Shown here one piece after another: positions 44,483 through 52,952 of a stretch of DNA of 64,000 nucleotides (the first letter of the stretch is position 1; every line of letters begins with the position of its first letter). The notes below the pieces were generated by a model. That model had not been told where the DNA came from. It did no database searches and saw only the letters and a program-made list of their open reading frames with translations. The position numbers and the translations under genes were made by a program. The DNA is from Streptomyces sp. NBC_01481 (GTDB taxonomy: Bacteria > Actinomycetota > Actinomycetes > Streptomycetales > Streptomycetaceae), in assembly GCF_026339995.1 (NCBI RefSeq), contig NZ_JAPEPT010000002.1, positions 421,001-485,000 on the forward strand, given 5' to 3'.

Positions 44483-45373
44483 GAGCTCCGGGCCTGTGAT
44501 GTACGTCCCGTCCTCGTCGTACGGCCAGGCATTGGAACGGCAGCCGTCCAGCCCCTTGATCTGCTGCATCATCACCGGAGCGAGCCTTCCGGGGCCCCCG
44601 CAGCCCAGGTGCCGGCTGATCCCGATCTCGTGCCCGACCTCATGGTTGATGATCAGATGCCGGTACTCGTCGGGCGTGCCCTTGAACGTCGGCGAGCCCA
44701 GCATCCAGCGGCGCAGATTCACCACGACACCGTCGGTGGTCTCGCAGTTCAGCTCGCCGTGGGTGTCGAGGCCCTGCTTGAGACAGAGACTGTCGGCGGT
44801 GGCCGGGGTGGCGATCCTGATCACGAAATCGGCGTCGGCCTCGGTCTCGACGAGCTGGAAGGAACCCCGGCCGTGCGCGCCCCAGCCGCGTGGATGGGCG
44901 AGTATCTGCTCGATCTCGGCGGCGGCGTCCTTCGCGGGGATGTCGACGCCGTCCTCGACCTGGACGCGGTAGCGCCGCAGCGTGCCCGAGCCGGACGGGC
45001 GGCCTGTGCCACGGGCGGTGGTGAAGGTGCCCGCACCCGAGGCCGGGACCTTGGCGGACGGCTTCTGCTTCGCCGGCGGCTCGGGGACCGGCGGACGGTT
45101 TCGCGAGGGGGCCGAGGGGGTGGTGCGCGGCTCGGGATCGGCGGCCTCGGGCGCGGCCGCCTCGGGGTCGGCGGCCTCGGGGCTCGGTGACGGCGGAAGG
45201 AGCGGCCGGACGGTGTCCTGGGCGGCCCCGGTCACGGCTTGTTCCCTTCCCTGCCAGTGCGCCAGGGCCGCGCCGCCGCCGAGCGCGAGGACGACGAGGG
45301 CGGCGGCGAGCGGGAGTATGCGTAAGGCCCGGCGGCGGGAATCCTTGCGACGGGCGTCGGCACGCTTGCCCAA
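44480..45373 (-). CDS. DUF3152 secreted/anchored putative metalloprotease with a TTA codon
   Basis: A 297-residue protein (TTG 45373, GGAGGGG upstream). A basic N terminus is followed by one helix (ILPLAAALVVLALGGGAALA), then a Pro/Ala/Glu-rich linker and a DUF3152 domain with HLIINHEVGHEIGISRH, the HExxH...H zinc-protease pattern. Zinc catalysis is inferred from that motif. Leu17 is encoded by TTA (45323-45325), so expression should depend on the bldA tRNA and be late or developmental. It has no coupled partner. Confidence 0.85.
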   Translation of the reverse strand: MGKRADARRKDSRRRALRILPLAAALVVLALGGGAALAHWQGREQAVTGAAQDTVRPLLPPSPSPEAADPEAAAPEAADPEPRTTPSAPSRNRPPVPEPPAKQKPSAKVPASGAGTFTTARGTGRPSGSGTLRRYRVQVEDGVDIPAKDAAAEIEQILAHPRGWGAHGRGSFQLVETEADADFVIRIATPATADSLCLKQGLDTHGELNCETTDGVVVNLRRWMLGSPTFKGTPDEYRHLIINHEVGHEIGISRHLGCGGPGRLAPVMMQQIKGLDGCRSNAWPYDEDGTYITGPEL

Positions 45374-45415
45374 GACAGACCCCTCCCCAGCGGTACCGGT
45401 GTGCGGGCGGACAGG

Positions 45416-45461
45416 CCGAAGGCCCGCTCCCCCGATCAAGACAGGGGATACGGGCCTTCGG
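45416..45461 (-). terminator. Terminator after the DUF3151 gene
   Basis: CCGAAGGCCCG (45416-45426) and CGGGCCTTCGG (45451-45461) form an 11-bp stem with a 24-base loop, 30 bp past the DUF3151 stop and 43 bp before the DUF3152 start. Confidence 0.7.
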
Positions 45462-45490
45462 TTCCATGATCAACGCAGCGTGTCCGCGCC

Positions 45491-45904
45491 TCAGCTCAGC
45501 GTGTCCGCCGCGGTCTGGGAGGAGTCCCGCAGGAACGTCGAGCAGCGTTCGTACTCCTCCTGCTCCCCGATCGCCTGCGCGGCTCGGGCCAGCGCGTGCA
45601 GGGCCCGCAGGAAGCCCCGGTTCGGCTCGTGCTCCCACGGCACGGGGCCGTGGCCCTTCCAGCCACTGCGCCGGAGCGCGTCGAGGCCGCGGTGGTAGCC
45701 GGTGCGGGCGTATGCGTACGACTCCACGACGCGCCCGTTCTCGAAGGCGTCGTCGGCGAGCCGTGCCCAGGCCAGCGAGGAGGTCGGGTACTTGGCGGCG
45801 ACCTCGGCGGGCGCCGTCCCGGCCGCGAGCAGCTCACGCGGCTCGGGCTCGTCGGGCAGGTGGGTCGGGGGCAGTCCCCCGAGGAGGTTTTCATGGATGG
45901 ACAT
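45491..45904 (-). CDS. DUF3151 domain protein
   Basis: A 137-residue soluble helical protein starting MSIHENLLGGLPPTHLPDEP. AKYPTSSLAWARLADDAFE and YARTGYHRGLDALRRSGWKG form the conserved actinobacterial DUF3151 core, resembling a tetratricopeptide-like bundle. Function unknown. The frame is open far upstream but the ATG at 45904 starts the conserved part. Confidence 0.88.
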   Translation of the reverse strand: MSIHENLLGGLPPTHLPDEPEPRELLAAGTAPAEVAAKYPTSSLAWARLADDAFENGRVVESYAYARTGYHRGLDALRRSGWKGHGPVPWEHEPNRGFLRALHALARAAQAIGEQEEYERCSTFLRDSSQTAADTLS

Positions 45905-46434
45905 GGCCCAAGTGTCACAGGTCCTGGCGAGATCCGCGGCGGGGCGCGGGGCGGTCCGGGTGCGGGGCGGTCCGGGGTGCCCGGTGCGGGCGTTCGTTGC
46001 TCGGCCGGGGCGCCCGGTGCCGTGGGTGCGGGTTCCGGGTCGCCTCCGGGCTCGACTCCTCGGCGTCGGCGGCAATGAGGCGTCCGTGTTGGTCACCCGG
46101 TGTTGGCCGCCAATCGCCTGCGGGGACGACCCTGCACCGCCCCTCCCCACCGGAACGCCAGAGGCGCGGGCGGGCAGAGTTCGCCCCCCCAAACCACCCA
46201 CCCACAACGCCGACCGGCCTATCCAGCCCGTCCGGCGTTTGAGGACCGGGGAGGTTGGGGGTCCCCCCGGACGGAGTCTGGGGGAGGGCGGGGTGGGGAA
46301 AAGGCCCCGCGCAGCGGCCCACCCCGCACCACACGGCACCGGCGCACCCCGGACCGCCCAGAGCCGCACCCCGCGGCACCGGGCCACAACACGACCCGCA
46401 CCCAGACCGCCCAGGCAGGGGGCGGAGCCCCGTG
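45905..46434. repeat. Intergenic region with dispersed palindrome copy 5
   Basis: A 530-bp gap without a supportable gene. It contains a 16-bp tandem repeat (GCGGGGCGGTCCGGGT, 45946-45977), the conserved arm AGCCCGTCCGGCGTTTGAGG (46225 on) and the GGGGGTCCCCCCGGACGGAG module (46257 on). The MFS gene ends at 46435, so the palindrome lies beyond its 3' end. Confidence 0.65.
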
Positions 46435-47916
46435 TCAGGGTCCCGCGGACCCCGTCACCCGTTCCTCCGCCTGTTCCAGCGGTGGCGCCGAGACCCCGCA
46501 GTTCACCCGGCACTGCGGCCGCGCCCGCGCCAGAACGTCTGCCGGTGCCGGCCTCCGTACCGTCGTCCACGCGATCAGCGAGCCCAGCACCAGCACCCCC
46601 GCACACATCGGCATCGCCCGCCGGAACGTCTCCCCGAACTGCTCCGCCGAGCGGTACGCCTCCGGCCCCATCCCCGCCAGCAGCGGCAGCGCCGCCACCG
46701 CGAGCAGTCCGGCCGCGCGGGCCGCCGCGTTGTTGATGCCGCTCGCGAGCCCCGCCCGCGCGGTCTCGACGGACGCCAGGACGGTCGCGGTCAGCGGCGC
46801 GACCAGCGTCACCATGCCCATGCCCATGACCACCATGGCGGGCAGCACATCGCGTACGTACGAGGCGTCCTCGCCCACGCGCAGCATCAGCAGCATCGCG
46901 CCCGCGCACAGCAACGGGCCCACGGTGAGCGGGATGCGCGGGCCGATCCGCTCCCCCAACTCGCCCGATCTCGCGGAGAAGAGCAGCATCAGCACCGTCG
47001 TGGGCAGCAACGCGGTCCCCGCGCCGAGCGCCGAGTAGCCCGCCACCACCTGGAGTTGCAGGGCGGTCAGGAAGAAGAAGCCCGAGAAGGCCGCGTACAC
47101 GCACACCGTCACCAGATTGGCCGCGGTGAACTGCCGAGAGGCGAAGATCGACGGCGGCAGCATCGGATCCGGCCGCGAGCGCTCGACGAGTACGAACGCG
47201 ACGGCGACCACCACGCCCGCGACGCCCGCCCACACCTGCGGCGCGATGAGCCCGTACGTGATCAGCGCCAGCGCCACCGCGCCGAGCACCGCGCCCAGTA
47301 CGTCGAACCGGCCGTGCGCCTGCGGATCGCGCGACTCCGGCACATGCCGCAGCGCGACGGGTACGCACAGCGCGGCCAGCGGCACATTGATCAGGAACAC
47401 CCAGCGCCAGCCGGGCCCGTCGACGAGCCAGCCGCCGAGGAACGGGCCGACCGCCGCGCCGACGCCCCCGAAACCCGACCACAGCCCCACCGCACGCGCC
47501 CGGTCGTCCGGGTGGAAGCTTGCCTGGATCAGCGACAGCGACCCCGGGGTGAGCAGCGCCGCGCCGACGCCCTGCAGGGCACGCGCGGCCACCAGGAGAA
47601 TGTCGTTGGGTGCCAGGCCGCACAGCAGCGAGCCGATGGCGAACCAGACCACGCCGAGGACGAAGATCTTCCGCCGCCCGTAGCGGTCGCCGAGCGCCCC
47701 GCCGAGCAGGATCAGACCGGCCAGGGTGAGCGTGTAGGCGTTGACGGTCCACTGGAGGACCGCCATGTCGGCGTTGAGGTCCTCACCGATGCGAGGCAGT
47801 GCGACATTGACGACCGTGGAGTCCAACAGCGCCATGCTGGACCCGAGCACGGTCGTCAGAACCACCCAGCGGCCGGTGGCAGTAGAAAGCCTGATCTCGC
47901 CCGGGGCTTTGTCCAT
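46435..47916 (-). CDS. MFS drug exporter (DHA2/EmrB-QacA type)
   Basis: A 493-residue transporter with about 14 transmembrane helices. Signatures are STVVNVALPRIGEDL (motif D1, helix 1), LGDRYGRRKIFVLGV (motif A between helices 2 and 3) and the second-half GLASGINNAAARAAGLLAVA (helix 13). The family exports drugs or metabolites using protons. No TetR or other regulator is adjacent, and the product of neighbouring genes gives no clue to substrate. Confidence 0.92.
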   Translation of the reverse strand: MDKAPGEIRLSTATGRWVVLTTVLGSSMALLDSTVVNVALPRIGEDLNADMAVLQWTVNAYTLTLAGLILLGGALGDRYGRRKIFVLGVVWFAIGSLLCGLAPNDILLVAARALQGVGAALLTPGSLSLIQASFHPDDRARAVGLWSGFGGVGAAVGPFLGGWLVDGPGWRWVFLINVPLAALCVPVALRHVPESRDPQAHGRFDVLGAVLGAVALALITYGLIAPQVWAGVAGVVVAVAFVLVERSRPDPMLPPSIFASRQFTAANLVTVCVYAAFSGFFFLTALQLQVVAGYSALGAGTALLPTTVLMLLFSARSGELGERIGPRIPLTVGPLLCAGAMLLMLRVGEDASYVRDVLPAMVVMGMGMVTLVAPLTATVLASVETARAGLASGINNAAARAAGLLAVAALPLLAGMGPEAYRSAEQFGETFRRAMPMCAGVLVLGSLIAWTTVRRPAPADVLARARPQCRVNCGVSAPPLEQAEERVTGSAGP

Positions 47917-47943
47917 ACCCGGATCATCCCAGCCGCCACCGGC

Positions 47944-49104
47944 TCAGACGAGTCGGCGGAGGGCACGGATCAGCGCGTCCACACCCCGCTCCGCCTTGGC
48001 GCGCGGGCAGCCGACGTTGAACCGTACGAAGCCCTCGACCCCGTACGTCGTGCCCGGCATGATCGCGACCTTCTCGCGCTGGATCAGCTCACGCTGCAGC
48101 ACCGCGTCGTCGATGCCCAGCGCCCGCAGATCGATCCAGGCGAGATAGCCCGCCTGCGGCGGCTGCCAGCCGAGCTCGGGGAAGGCGGAGCCCAGCCGTT
48201 CGGCGACCATCCGAAGATTCCCCGCTACATACGCGCCGAGCTCGTCCAGCCACGGCCCGCCCTCGCGATACGCGGCGATGTGCGCGGTCAGCGACAGCAC
48301 GGCCGGCGAGGCGAGCCCTTCGCCGGTCTGCATCCGGCGCAGAAACGCCGCGTGGTCGTCCGGGTCGCCGATGATCCCGTACGAGCCGCTCAGCGCCGGG
48401 AAGTTGAAGGCCTTGGTGGCCGAGGTGATCAGCGCCCAGCGGCCCGCTCCGAACCGCGTCCACGGCAGATGGCGCTGCCCGTCCGCCACGAAGCCGCGGT
48501 GGACGAAGTCGGCGTGTATCTCGTCGCTGACGACTGCGACGTCGTACGCGGCCGCCAGCCGGGCCGTCTCGGCCAGCTCGGCCCCCGTCCACACCCGTCC
48601 TGTGGGGTTGTGGGGCGAGCAGAGGACGAGCACTTTGCTGTCGGCACGGGCGAGCTGCCGCTCCAGTGCGGCCATGTCACCGACGGGCACCCCACGCAGC
48701 TCCCGCCCGAGGCCCGATATCGCCTTCAGGAAGCCGTCGTACGTCGGTGTGTGGACGACGACCCCGTCGCCCGGCTCTGACCACATCCGCAGCAGCTGGG
48801 AGAGCTGGTTGAGCACGGACGGCCCGTACACGACCCGTCCGGTGTCGATCTCGGTGTCGTAGCGGCTGCTGAACCAGTGCGCCACGGCGGACAGAAAGTC
48901 CTCGTGCCGCCAGTCGGTGTAGCCGAAGACGCCGTGGGCGACCCGGCGCTGGAGCGCTTCGAGGACCTCGGGCGGGGAGGTGAAGTCCATGTCGGAGATG
49001 GTGAAGGGCAGCAGCCCGTCAGCGCCGAAGCGGTCGGCGACCCCGTCCCACTGGATGCACCAGGTGCCGCGCCGGTCGACGGGGGTGTCGAAGTCATAGC
49101 TCAC
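47944..49104 (-). CDS. MalY/PatB-type aminotransferase (cystathionine beta-lyase-like)
   Basis: A 386-residue PLP fold-I enzyme starting VSYDFDTPVDRRGTWCIQWD, with the family's FTISDMDFTSPPEVLEAL and the phosphate site LITSATKAFNFPALSGSYGI, whose lysine in TSATKAFN binds PLP. MalY-type enzymes cleave C-S bonds of cystathionine or cystine. The start GTG 49104 has GGGAGGGA upstream. It lies 28 bp upstream of the MFS gene's... opposite boundary (MFS starts at 47916) and may be read with it. Confidence 0.88.
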   Translation of the reverse strand: MSYDFDTPVDRRGTWCIQWDGVADRFGADGLLPFTISDMDFTSPPEVLEALQRRVAHGVFGYTDWRHEDFLSAVAHWFSSRYDTEIDTGRVVYGPSVLNQLSQLLRMWSEPGDGVVVHTPTYDGFLKAISGLGRELRGVPVGDMAALERQLARADSKVLVLCSPHNPTGRVWTGAELAETARLAAAYDVAVVSDEIHADFVHRGFVADGQRHLPWTRFGAGRWALITSATKAFNFPALSGSYGIIGDPDDHAAFLRRMQTGEGLASPAVLSLTAHIAAYREGGPWLDELGAYVAGNLRMVAERLGSAFPELGWQPPQAGYLAWIDLRALGIDDAVLQRELIQREKVAIMPGTTYGVEGFVRFNVGCPRAKAERGVDALIRALRRLV

Positions 49105-49180
49105 GATGAGTCCCTCCCGGGGCATGCCGCGGGCCCGGCACCCCGCGAGGGGGTGCCGGGCCCGGCGGTGCGGACGTCGT

Positions 49181-50203
49181 CTACTTGAGCTTGGTGCCCG
49201 TGGAGCGCAGGGCCGTACAGGCCTCGGCCACACGCTTGGCCATACCGGCCTCGGCGGCCTTGCCCCAGGTGCGCGGGTCGTAGGTCTTCTTGGAGCCGAC
49301 CTCGCCGTCGACCTTCAGCACACCGTCGTAGTTCTTGAACATGTGGTCCGCGACGGGGCGGGTGAAGGCGTACTGGGTGTCGGTGTCGAGGTTCATCTTC
49401 ACGACGCCGTTCTCCAGCGCGGTGGCGATCTCCTCGGCCGTGGAGCCGGAGCCGCCGTGGAAGACGAAGTCGAACGGGTCGGCCTTGCCGTACTTGGCGG
49501 CGACACCGGCCTGCAGGTCCTTCAGCAGTTCGGGGCGGAGCACGACGTTGCCCGGCTTGTAGACGCCGTGAACGTTGCCGAACGAGGCGGCCAGCAGGTA
49601 GCGGCCCTTCTCGCCCAGGCCGAGCGCCTCGGCGGTGCGCAGCGCGTCCTCGACCGTGGTGTACAGCTCGTCGTTGATCTCGTGGGTGACGCCGTCCTCC
49701 TCGCCGCCGGTCGGGGTGATCTCGACCTCGAGGATGATCTTGGCGGCGGCGGCCTGTGCCAGCAGCTCCTGGCCGATGGCCAGGTTGTCGGCGAGGGTCT
49801 CGGCGGAGCCGTCCCACATGTGCGACTGGAACAGCGGGTTCTGGCCCTGGGCCACGCGCTCGGCCGAGACGGCGATGAGCGGACGGACATAGGCGTCGAG
49901 CTTGTCCTTGGGGCAGTGGTCCGTGTGCAGGGCGACGGTGATGTCGTACTTGGCGGCGACGATGTGCGCGAACTCGGCCAGCGCGACCGCTCCCGTGACC
50001 ATGTCCTTGTTGTGCTGGCCGCCCAGGAACTCGGCGCCACCGGTCGAAATCTGGATGATGCCGTCGCTCTCGGCCTCCGCGAAGCCGCGCAGCGCAGCGT
50101 GCAAGGTCTGGGACGAGGTCACATTGATGGCCGGGTAGGCGAACTTGCCTGCCTTCGCCCGGTCGAGCATCTCGTTGTAGACCTCGGGAGTCGCGATGGG
50201 CAT
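49181..50203 (-). CDS. fba: Class II fructose-bisphosphate aldolase
   Basis: A 340-residue zinc aldolase. Signatures include ITVALHTDHCPKDKLDAYV (zinc-binding HTDHC), ILEVEITPTGGEEDGVTHEI and FVFHGGSGSTAEEIATALEN. It interconverts fructose 1,6-bisphosphate and two triose phosphates. ATG 50203 with AGGAG about 9 bases upstream. It is immediately downstream of a parS-containing palindrome on the same strand as pyrE, and appears to have its own promoter beyond it. Confidence 0.97.
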   Translation of the reverse strand: MPIATPEVYNEMLDRAKAGKFAYPAINVTSSQTLHAALRGFAEAESDGIIQISTGGAEFLGGQHNKDMVTGAVALAEFAHIVAAKYDITVALHTDHCPKDKLDAYVRPLIAVSAERVAQGQNPLFQSHMWDGSAETLADNLAIGQELLAQAAAAKIILEVEITPTGGEEDGVTHEINDELYTTVEDALRTAEALGLGEKGRYLLAASFGNVHGVYKPGNVVLRPELLKDLQAGVAAKYGKADPFDFVFHGGSGSTAEEIATALENGVVKMNLDTDTQYAFTRPVADHMFKNYDGVLKVDGEVGSKKTYDPRTWGKAAEAGMAKRVAEACTALRSTGTKLK

Positions 50204-50330
50204 GTGTCCGCTCCTTGTGATGTGCGGGTGTGTGGTGCTGGCCCTGACCTGGGGGCGACGTCATCGTCGCGGCCTATCTTTCCAGACTCTTGGCGCGGCT
50301 CCACCCTGCGTGCGTCGTGGGCCTGCGTGA

Positions 50331-50364
50331 GGGGCCGGCTGTTTCACGTGAAACAGCCGGCCCC
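50331..50364. promoter_or_regulatory. Perfect parS site inside a 34-bp palindrome
   Basis: TGTTTCACGTGAAACA (50340-50355) is identical to the ParB-binding centromere consensus. It is extended by GGGGCCGGC arms to a perfect 34-bp palindrome between pyrE and fba. ParB/ParA segregation of the Streptomyces chromosome uses many such sites clustered near oriC, so this window is probably within a few hundred kb of it. It could also act as the pyrE terminator. Confidence 0.93.
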
Positions 50365-50428
50365 TCATCATCACCGCAGGTCAGAGGACCTCTCGCGACC
50401 CAGGTCACGAGTTGCTCGCGGACCGGTC

Positions 50429-50968
50429 TCAGGCGAGACCGAGCTCGTCGAGCGAGTAGGCGTTGACATAGGGCAGCCCCGCCTCGGCGATGGCCGGTGC
50501 CGCGCCCCGCTCGACGATCACGGCGACCGCGACGACCTCGCCGCCCGCCTCGCGTACCGCCTCGACGGCGGTGAGCGGCGAACCGCCGGTGGTCGAGACG
50601 TCCTCGACGACCAGGCAGCGGCGGCCCTTGACGTCGGTGCCCTCGATGCGGCGCTGCATTCCGTGCGCCTTGCCCGCCTTGCGTACGACATAGGCGTCGA
50701 GCCGCTGCCCGCGCGCCGCCGACGCATGCAGCATCGAGGTGGCCACGGGGTCGGCGCCCAGGGTCAGCCCGCCCACGCAGTCGTAGTCCAGGTCGGTGGT
50801 GGCATCGAGCATCACCTGTCCGACCAGCGGCGCGGCCTCGCCGTCCAGCGTGATCCGGCGCAGATCGATGTACCAGTCGGCCTCAATGCCCGAGGAGAGG
50901 GTCACTTTGCCGTGCACCACGGCCTTGTCCTTGATCTGCTGGAGCAGCTCACCACGTACGTCAGTCAT
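50429..50968 (-). CDS. pyrE: Orotate phosphoribosyltransferase
   Basis: A 179-residue phosphoribosyltransferase. The PRPP motif is CLVVEDVSTTGGSPLTAVEA (about 112-131); LRRITLDGEAAPLVGQVML and GGLTLGADPVATSMLHASA match pyrE. It joins orotate and PRPP to make OMP in pyrimidine synthesis. ATG 50968 has a weak ribosome site. Its leader is the degenerate MITE-like element, and no other pyr gene is adjacent, as usual in Streptomyces. Confidence 0.95.
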   Translation of the reverse strand: MTDVRGELLQQIKDKAVVHGKVTLSSGIEADWYIDLRRITLDGEAAPLVGQVMLDATTDLDYDCVGGLTLGADPVATSMLHASAARGQRLDAYVVRKAGKAHGMQRRIEGTDVKGRRCLVVEDVSTTGGSPLTAVEAVREAGGEVVAVAVIVERGAAPAIAEAGLPYVNAYSLDELGLA

Positions 50969-50977
50969 GCCCGCCAG

Positions 50978-51178
50978 CTTAGGTCTTGCCCAGCCGATCT
51001 TGCCGGGCTCGCGTGCCCTGGCACGGCACCTCGCTGCGTTGTCGTCAGTCGCCTACGCTCCGCGTGGGCTCCATCCTCCGCCTTGCGATGCTCCCCCGTA
51101 GCCCTTCGGGCACGGGAGGTGCCCCCATCGCCAGACCCCGCTCCCTGATCCGGCCAGATCGACCGGACAACACACTAG
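50978..51178. mobile_element. Degenerate relative of the MITE-like element
   Basis: On the minus strand this segment shares GGATCAGGGAGCGG, AAGGCGGAGGA, GACGACAACGC and CGCGAGCCC in the same order as the element at 29306-29471, with CTAG at one end and TTAG at the other. The inverted ends share CGATCTnGCC. A roughly 36-bp insert holding a GGGGGCACCTCCCG-type hairpin makes it longer. It separates the mutarotase stop (in the CTAG) from pyrE. Confidence 0.7.
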
Positions 51179-51969
51179 AGGCGGCGCCAGCGCCAGGTCG
51201 TCGTGATCTCCAGGGGCTCGATCGGTGTGACGAGCCGAGGGTGGGTGTTGAGGCCGTTGGGCGGACCGGACTGCGGCTCCACGCAGACCGCCTCGGCCTG
51301 CTCGTCGTAGATCACGACCCATTCGGCGCGACTGGCCACGGTCAGCTCCAGCTGCTGGGGCCAGGTGAGGGTGACCGAGACCCCGTCGGGCATCCCGAAG
51401 CAGTCGTCCCAGGGCCCGGGCCGGGGCGCGATGCGCTGTCCGGTCGGCAGCTGGTCCTCCCCGCGCTGCTCCTGCCACGCCGCGCTGAAGTCGACGCGCG
51501 CGTCCTCGCCGCTTCCGAGGTTGCGCCGGAACCAGGGGTGCCAGCCGGCCTGGGCCGGGAAGGAGGTGTCGTACGTCTCGATGCCCATCGCGAGCGTCAG
51601 CGAGTCCTCGGCCAGCTCGAAGGTCTGTGTGACACGTCCGGTGTACGGCCAGGGCTCGGCGAGGTCGTAGGTGAAGGACGCCTCGCTCTTGGCCGTACGG
51701 GCGGTGCGCCATGCGGTGTCGCGGCCGGTGCCGTGGATGGCGTGCGGCGGGGAGTTGAGCGGCAGTTGATGCGCGACATCGCCGTTGTGGAACAGGCCGT
51801 TCCTGACGCGGCCGCACCAGGGCACCATCGGAAAGCACCCGTACCGGTCGCCCTGGCGCAGCACCTCGGTCCCGCCGATGCTCAGGCTTGCGACACGGCA
51901 GCCGTTCTGCGGACTGACGGTCAACTCGACGTCTCCGGCGGCCAGCCGGACGCTCTCTTCGCTACTCAC
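51175..51969 (-). CDS. Aldose 1-epimerase-like protein
   Basis: A 264-residue beta-sandwich sugar mutarotase. FPMVPWCGRVRNGLF, HAIHGTGRDTAWRT (first catalytic histidine region), AGWHPWFRRNL (second histidine) and VCVEPQSGPPNGLNTH (catalytic Glu in VEPQ) are the family signatures. It interconverts alpha and beta anomers of an aldose such as galactose or glucose. The TAG stop lies in a CTAG at the end of a MITE-like relic. The GTG start at 51969 has only a weak ribosome site. Confidence 0.88.
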   Translation of the reverse strand: MSSEESVRLAAGDVELTVSPQNGCRVASLSIGGTEVLRQGDRYGCFPMVPWCGRVRNGLFHNGDVAHQLPLNSPPHAIHGTGRDTAWRTARTAKSEASFTYDLAEPWPYTGRVTQTFELAEDSLTLAMGIETYDTSFPAQAGWHPWFRRNLGSGEDARVDFSAAWQEQRGEDQLPTGQRIAPRPGPWDDCFGMPDGVSVTLTWPQQLELTVASRAEWVVIYDEQAEAVCVEPQSGPPNGLNTHPRLVTPIEPLEITTTWRWRRL

Positions 51970-51991
51970 ACCACGACAGTACTGGCGGTGA

Positions 51992-52879
51992 CTACTTGCG
52001 GCGGCGCAGCGCCCGGCCGACGACCACGGCGGAGGCGAGCGCGAGCGCGGCGGCGGGCGCGATCCAGCGCAGGGTGGCCGCGGCGGTACCGGCTTCGGGG
52101 GCGGGCGTGGGGGCGTAACGCCCGCGCGGAGGGGCGTGGTCGACCTCTTCGGCGCTGCGCCCGATCATGGTGCGGCGGGCGTGCGCCGCCTCGGCGGGAG
52201 GCTCGTCGGGGATGACGGGAAGCTCAGGCAGTTCGCCGAACTCCTCCGGCTCTTCGGGTCCGTCAACAGCCTGCGCCTCGCCCTCGTCGAAATCGGCCGC
52301 GTCGAACTCCTCGTCGGCGACGGGGTCGAGGGAGGGCGCGTCAAAGGCGGACGGCGCCGCGGCGCCGCCGTCCTGGTCCTCCACCGCGGTCTCAGCCACC
52401 GCCGCATCGTCGGCAGACGCATCGTCGCCCGGCGCGTCCTCCACCGCCGGGTCCTCCGCGGTCGTCGCGAGCCGGTCCGCGAAGCGGTCGAGGAGCCGGT
52501 GCGCGGCGGACGCCGTCGTCGCGTCCTCCAGCTCCGCCAGCCGGCCCTCGGCGCTCGACGTCCCCGTAAAAGTGAGCGTAGTGCCGCCCTCGGCGGGCTC
52601 CGGCCGGATCGTCAGGCTCACCTTGGCCGAGCCGGTGCCGCGCGCCTCCACGCCGTCGCCCTCGACCGCGAAGACCTCGCCCCGTTCCACGATGCGCAGG
52701 GTGCCGCGGTAGGTGATCGTGTGCCCGCCGATCCGCACCTTCAGCCGGCCGGCGAGCGGGCCCGCGGACTCGTCCGCGTCCTGTTGGAGCCCCGGCACAC
52801 AACGGGCGACCCGGACGGGGTCCCGCAGCGCCTTTCGGACGGTCTCTGCCGGAACCGGAACGAACACCTCATGCTCCAT
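51992..52879 (-). CDS. SRPBCC/CoxG-like protein with C-terminal membrane anchor
   Basis: A 295-residue protein. Residues 1-145 (MEHEVFVPVPAETVRKALRD, VARCVPGLQQ, GRLKVRIGGHTITYRGTLRI) form a START/SRPBCC lipid-binding domain of the CO-dehydrogenase subunit G type. An acidic, disordered linker follows, then one C-terminal helix (WIAPAAALALASAVVVGRAL) with a basic end. The architecture puts the binding domain in the cytoplasm on a membrane leash. No CO dehydrogenase genes are seen, so a quinone or lipid ligand in other redox or membrane roles is likely. Confidence 0.85.
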   Translation of the reverse strand: MEHEVFVPVPAETVRKALRDPVRVARCVPGLQQDADESAGPLAGRLKVRIGGHTITYRGTLRIVERGEVFAVEGDGVEARGTGSAKVSLTIRPEPAEGGTTLTFTGTSSAEGRLAELEDATTASAAHRLLDRFADRLATTAEDPAVEDAPGDDASADDAAVAETAVEDQDGGAAAPSAFDAPSLDPVADEEFDAADFDEGEAQAVDGPEEPEEFGELPELPVIPDEPPAEAAHARRTMIGRSAEEVDHAPPRGRYAPTPAPEAGTAAATLRWIAPAAALALASAVVVGRALRRRK

Positions 52880-52952
52880 GGAAGCCGAGCCTACTCAGAC
52901 GCGCCCGCCACGTCTGCTTTTCGGTCCGTGTACGGCTCACTCGATGCGCTGC

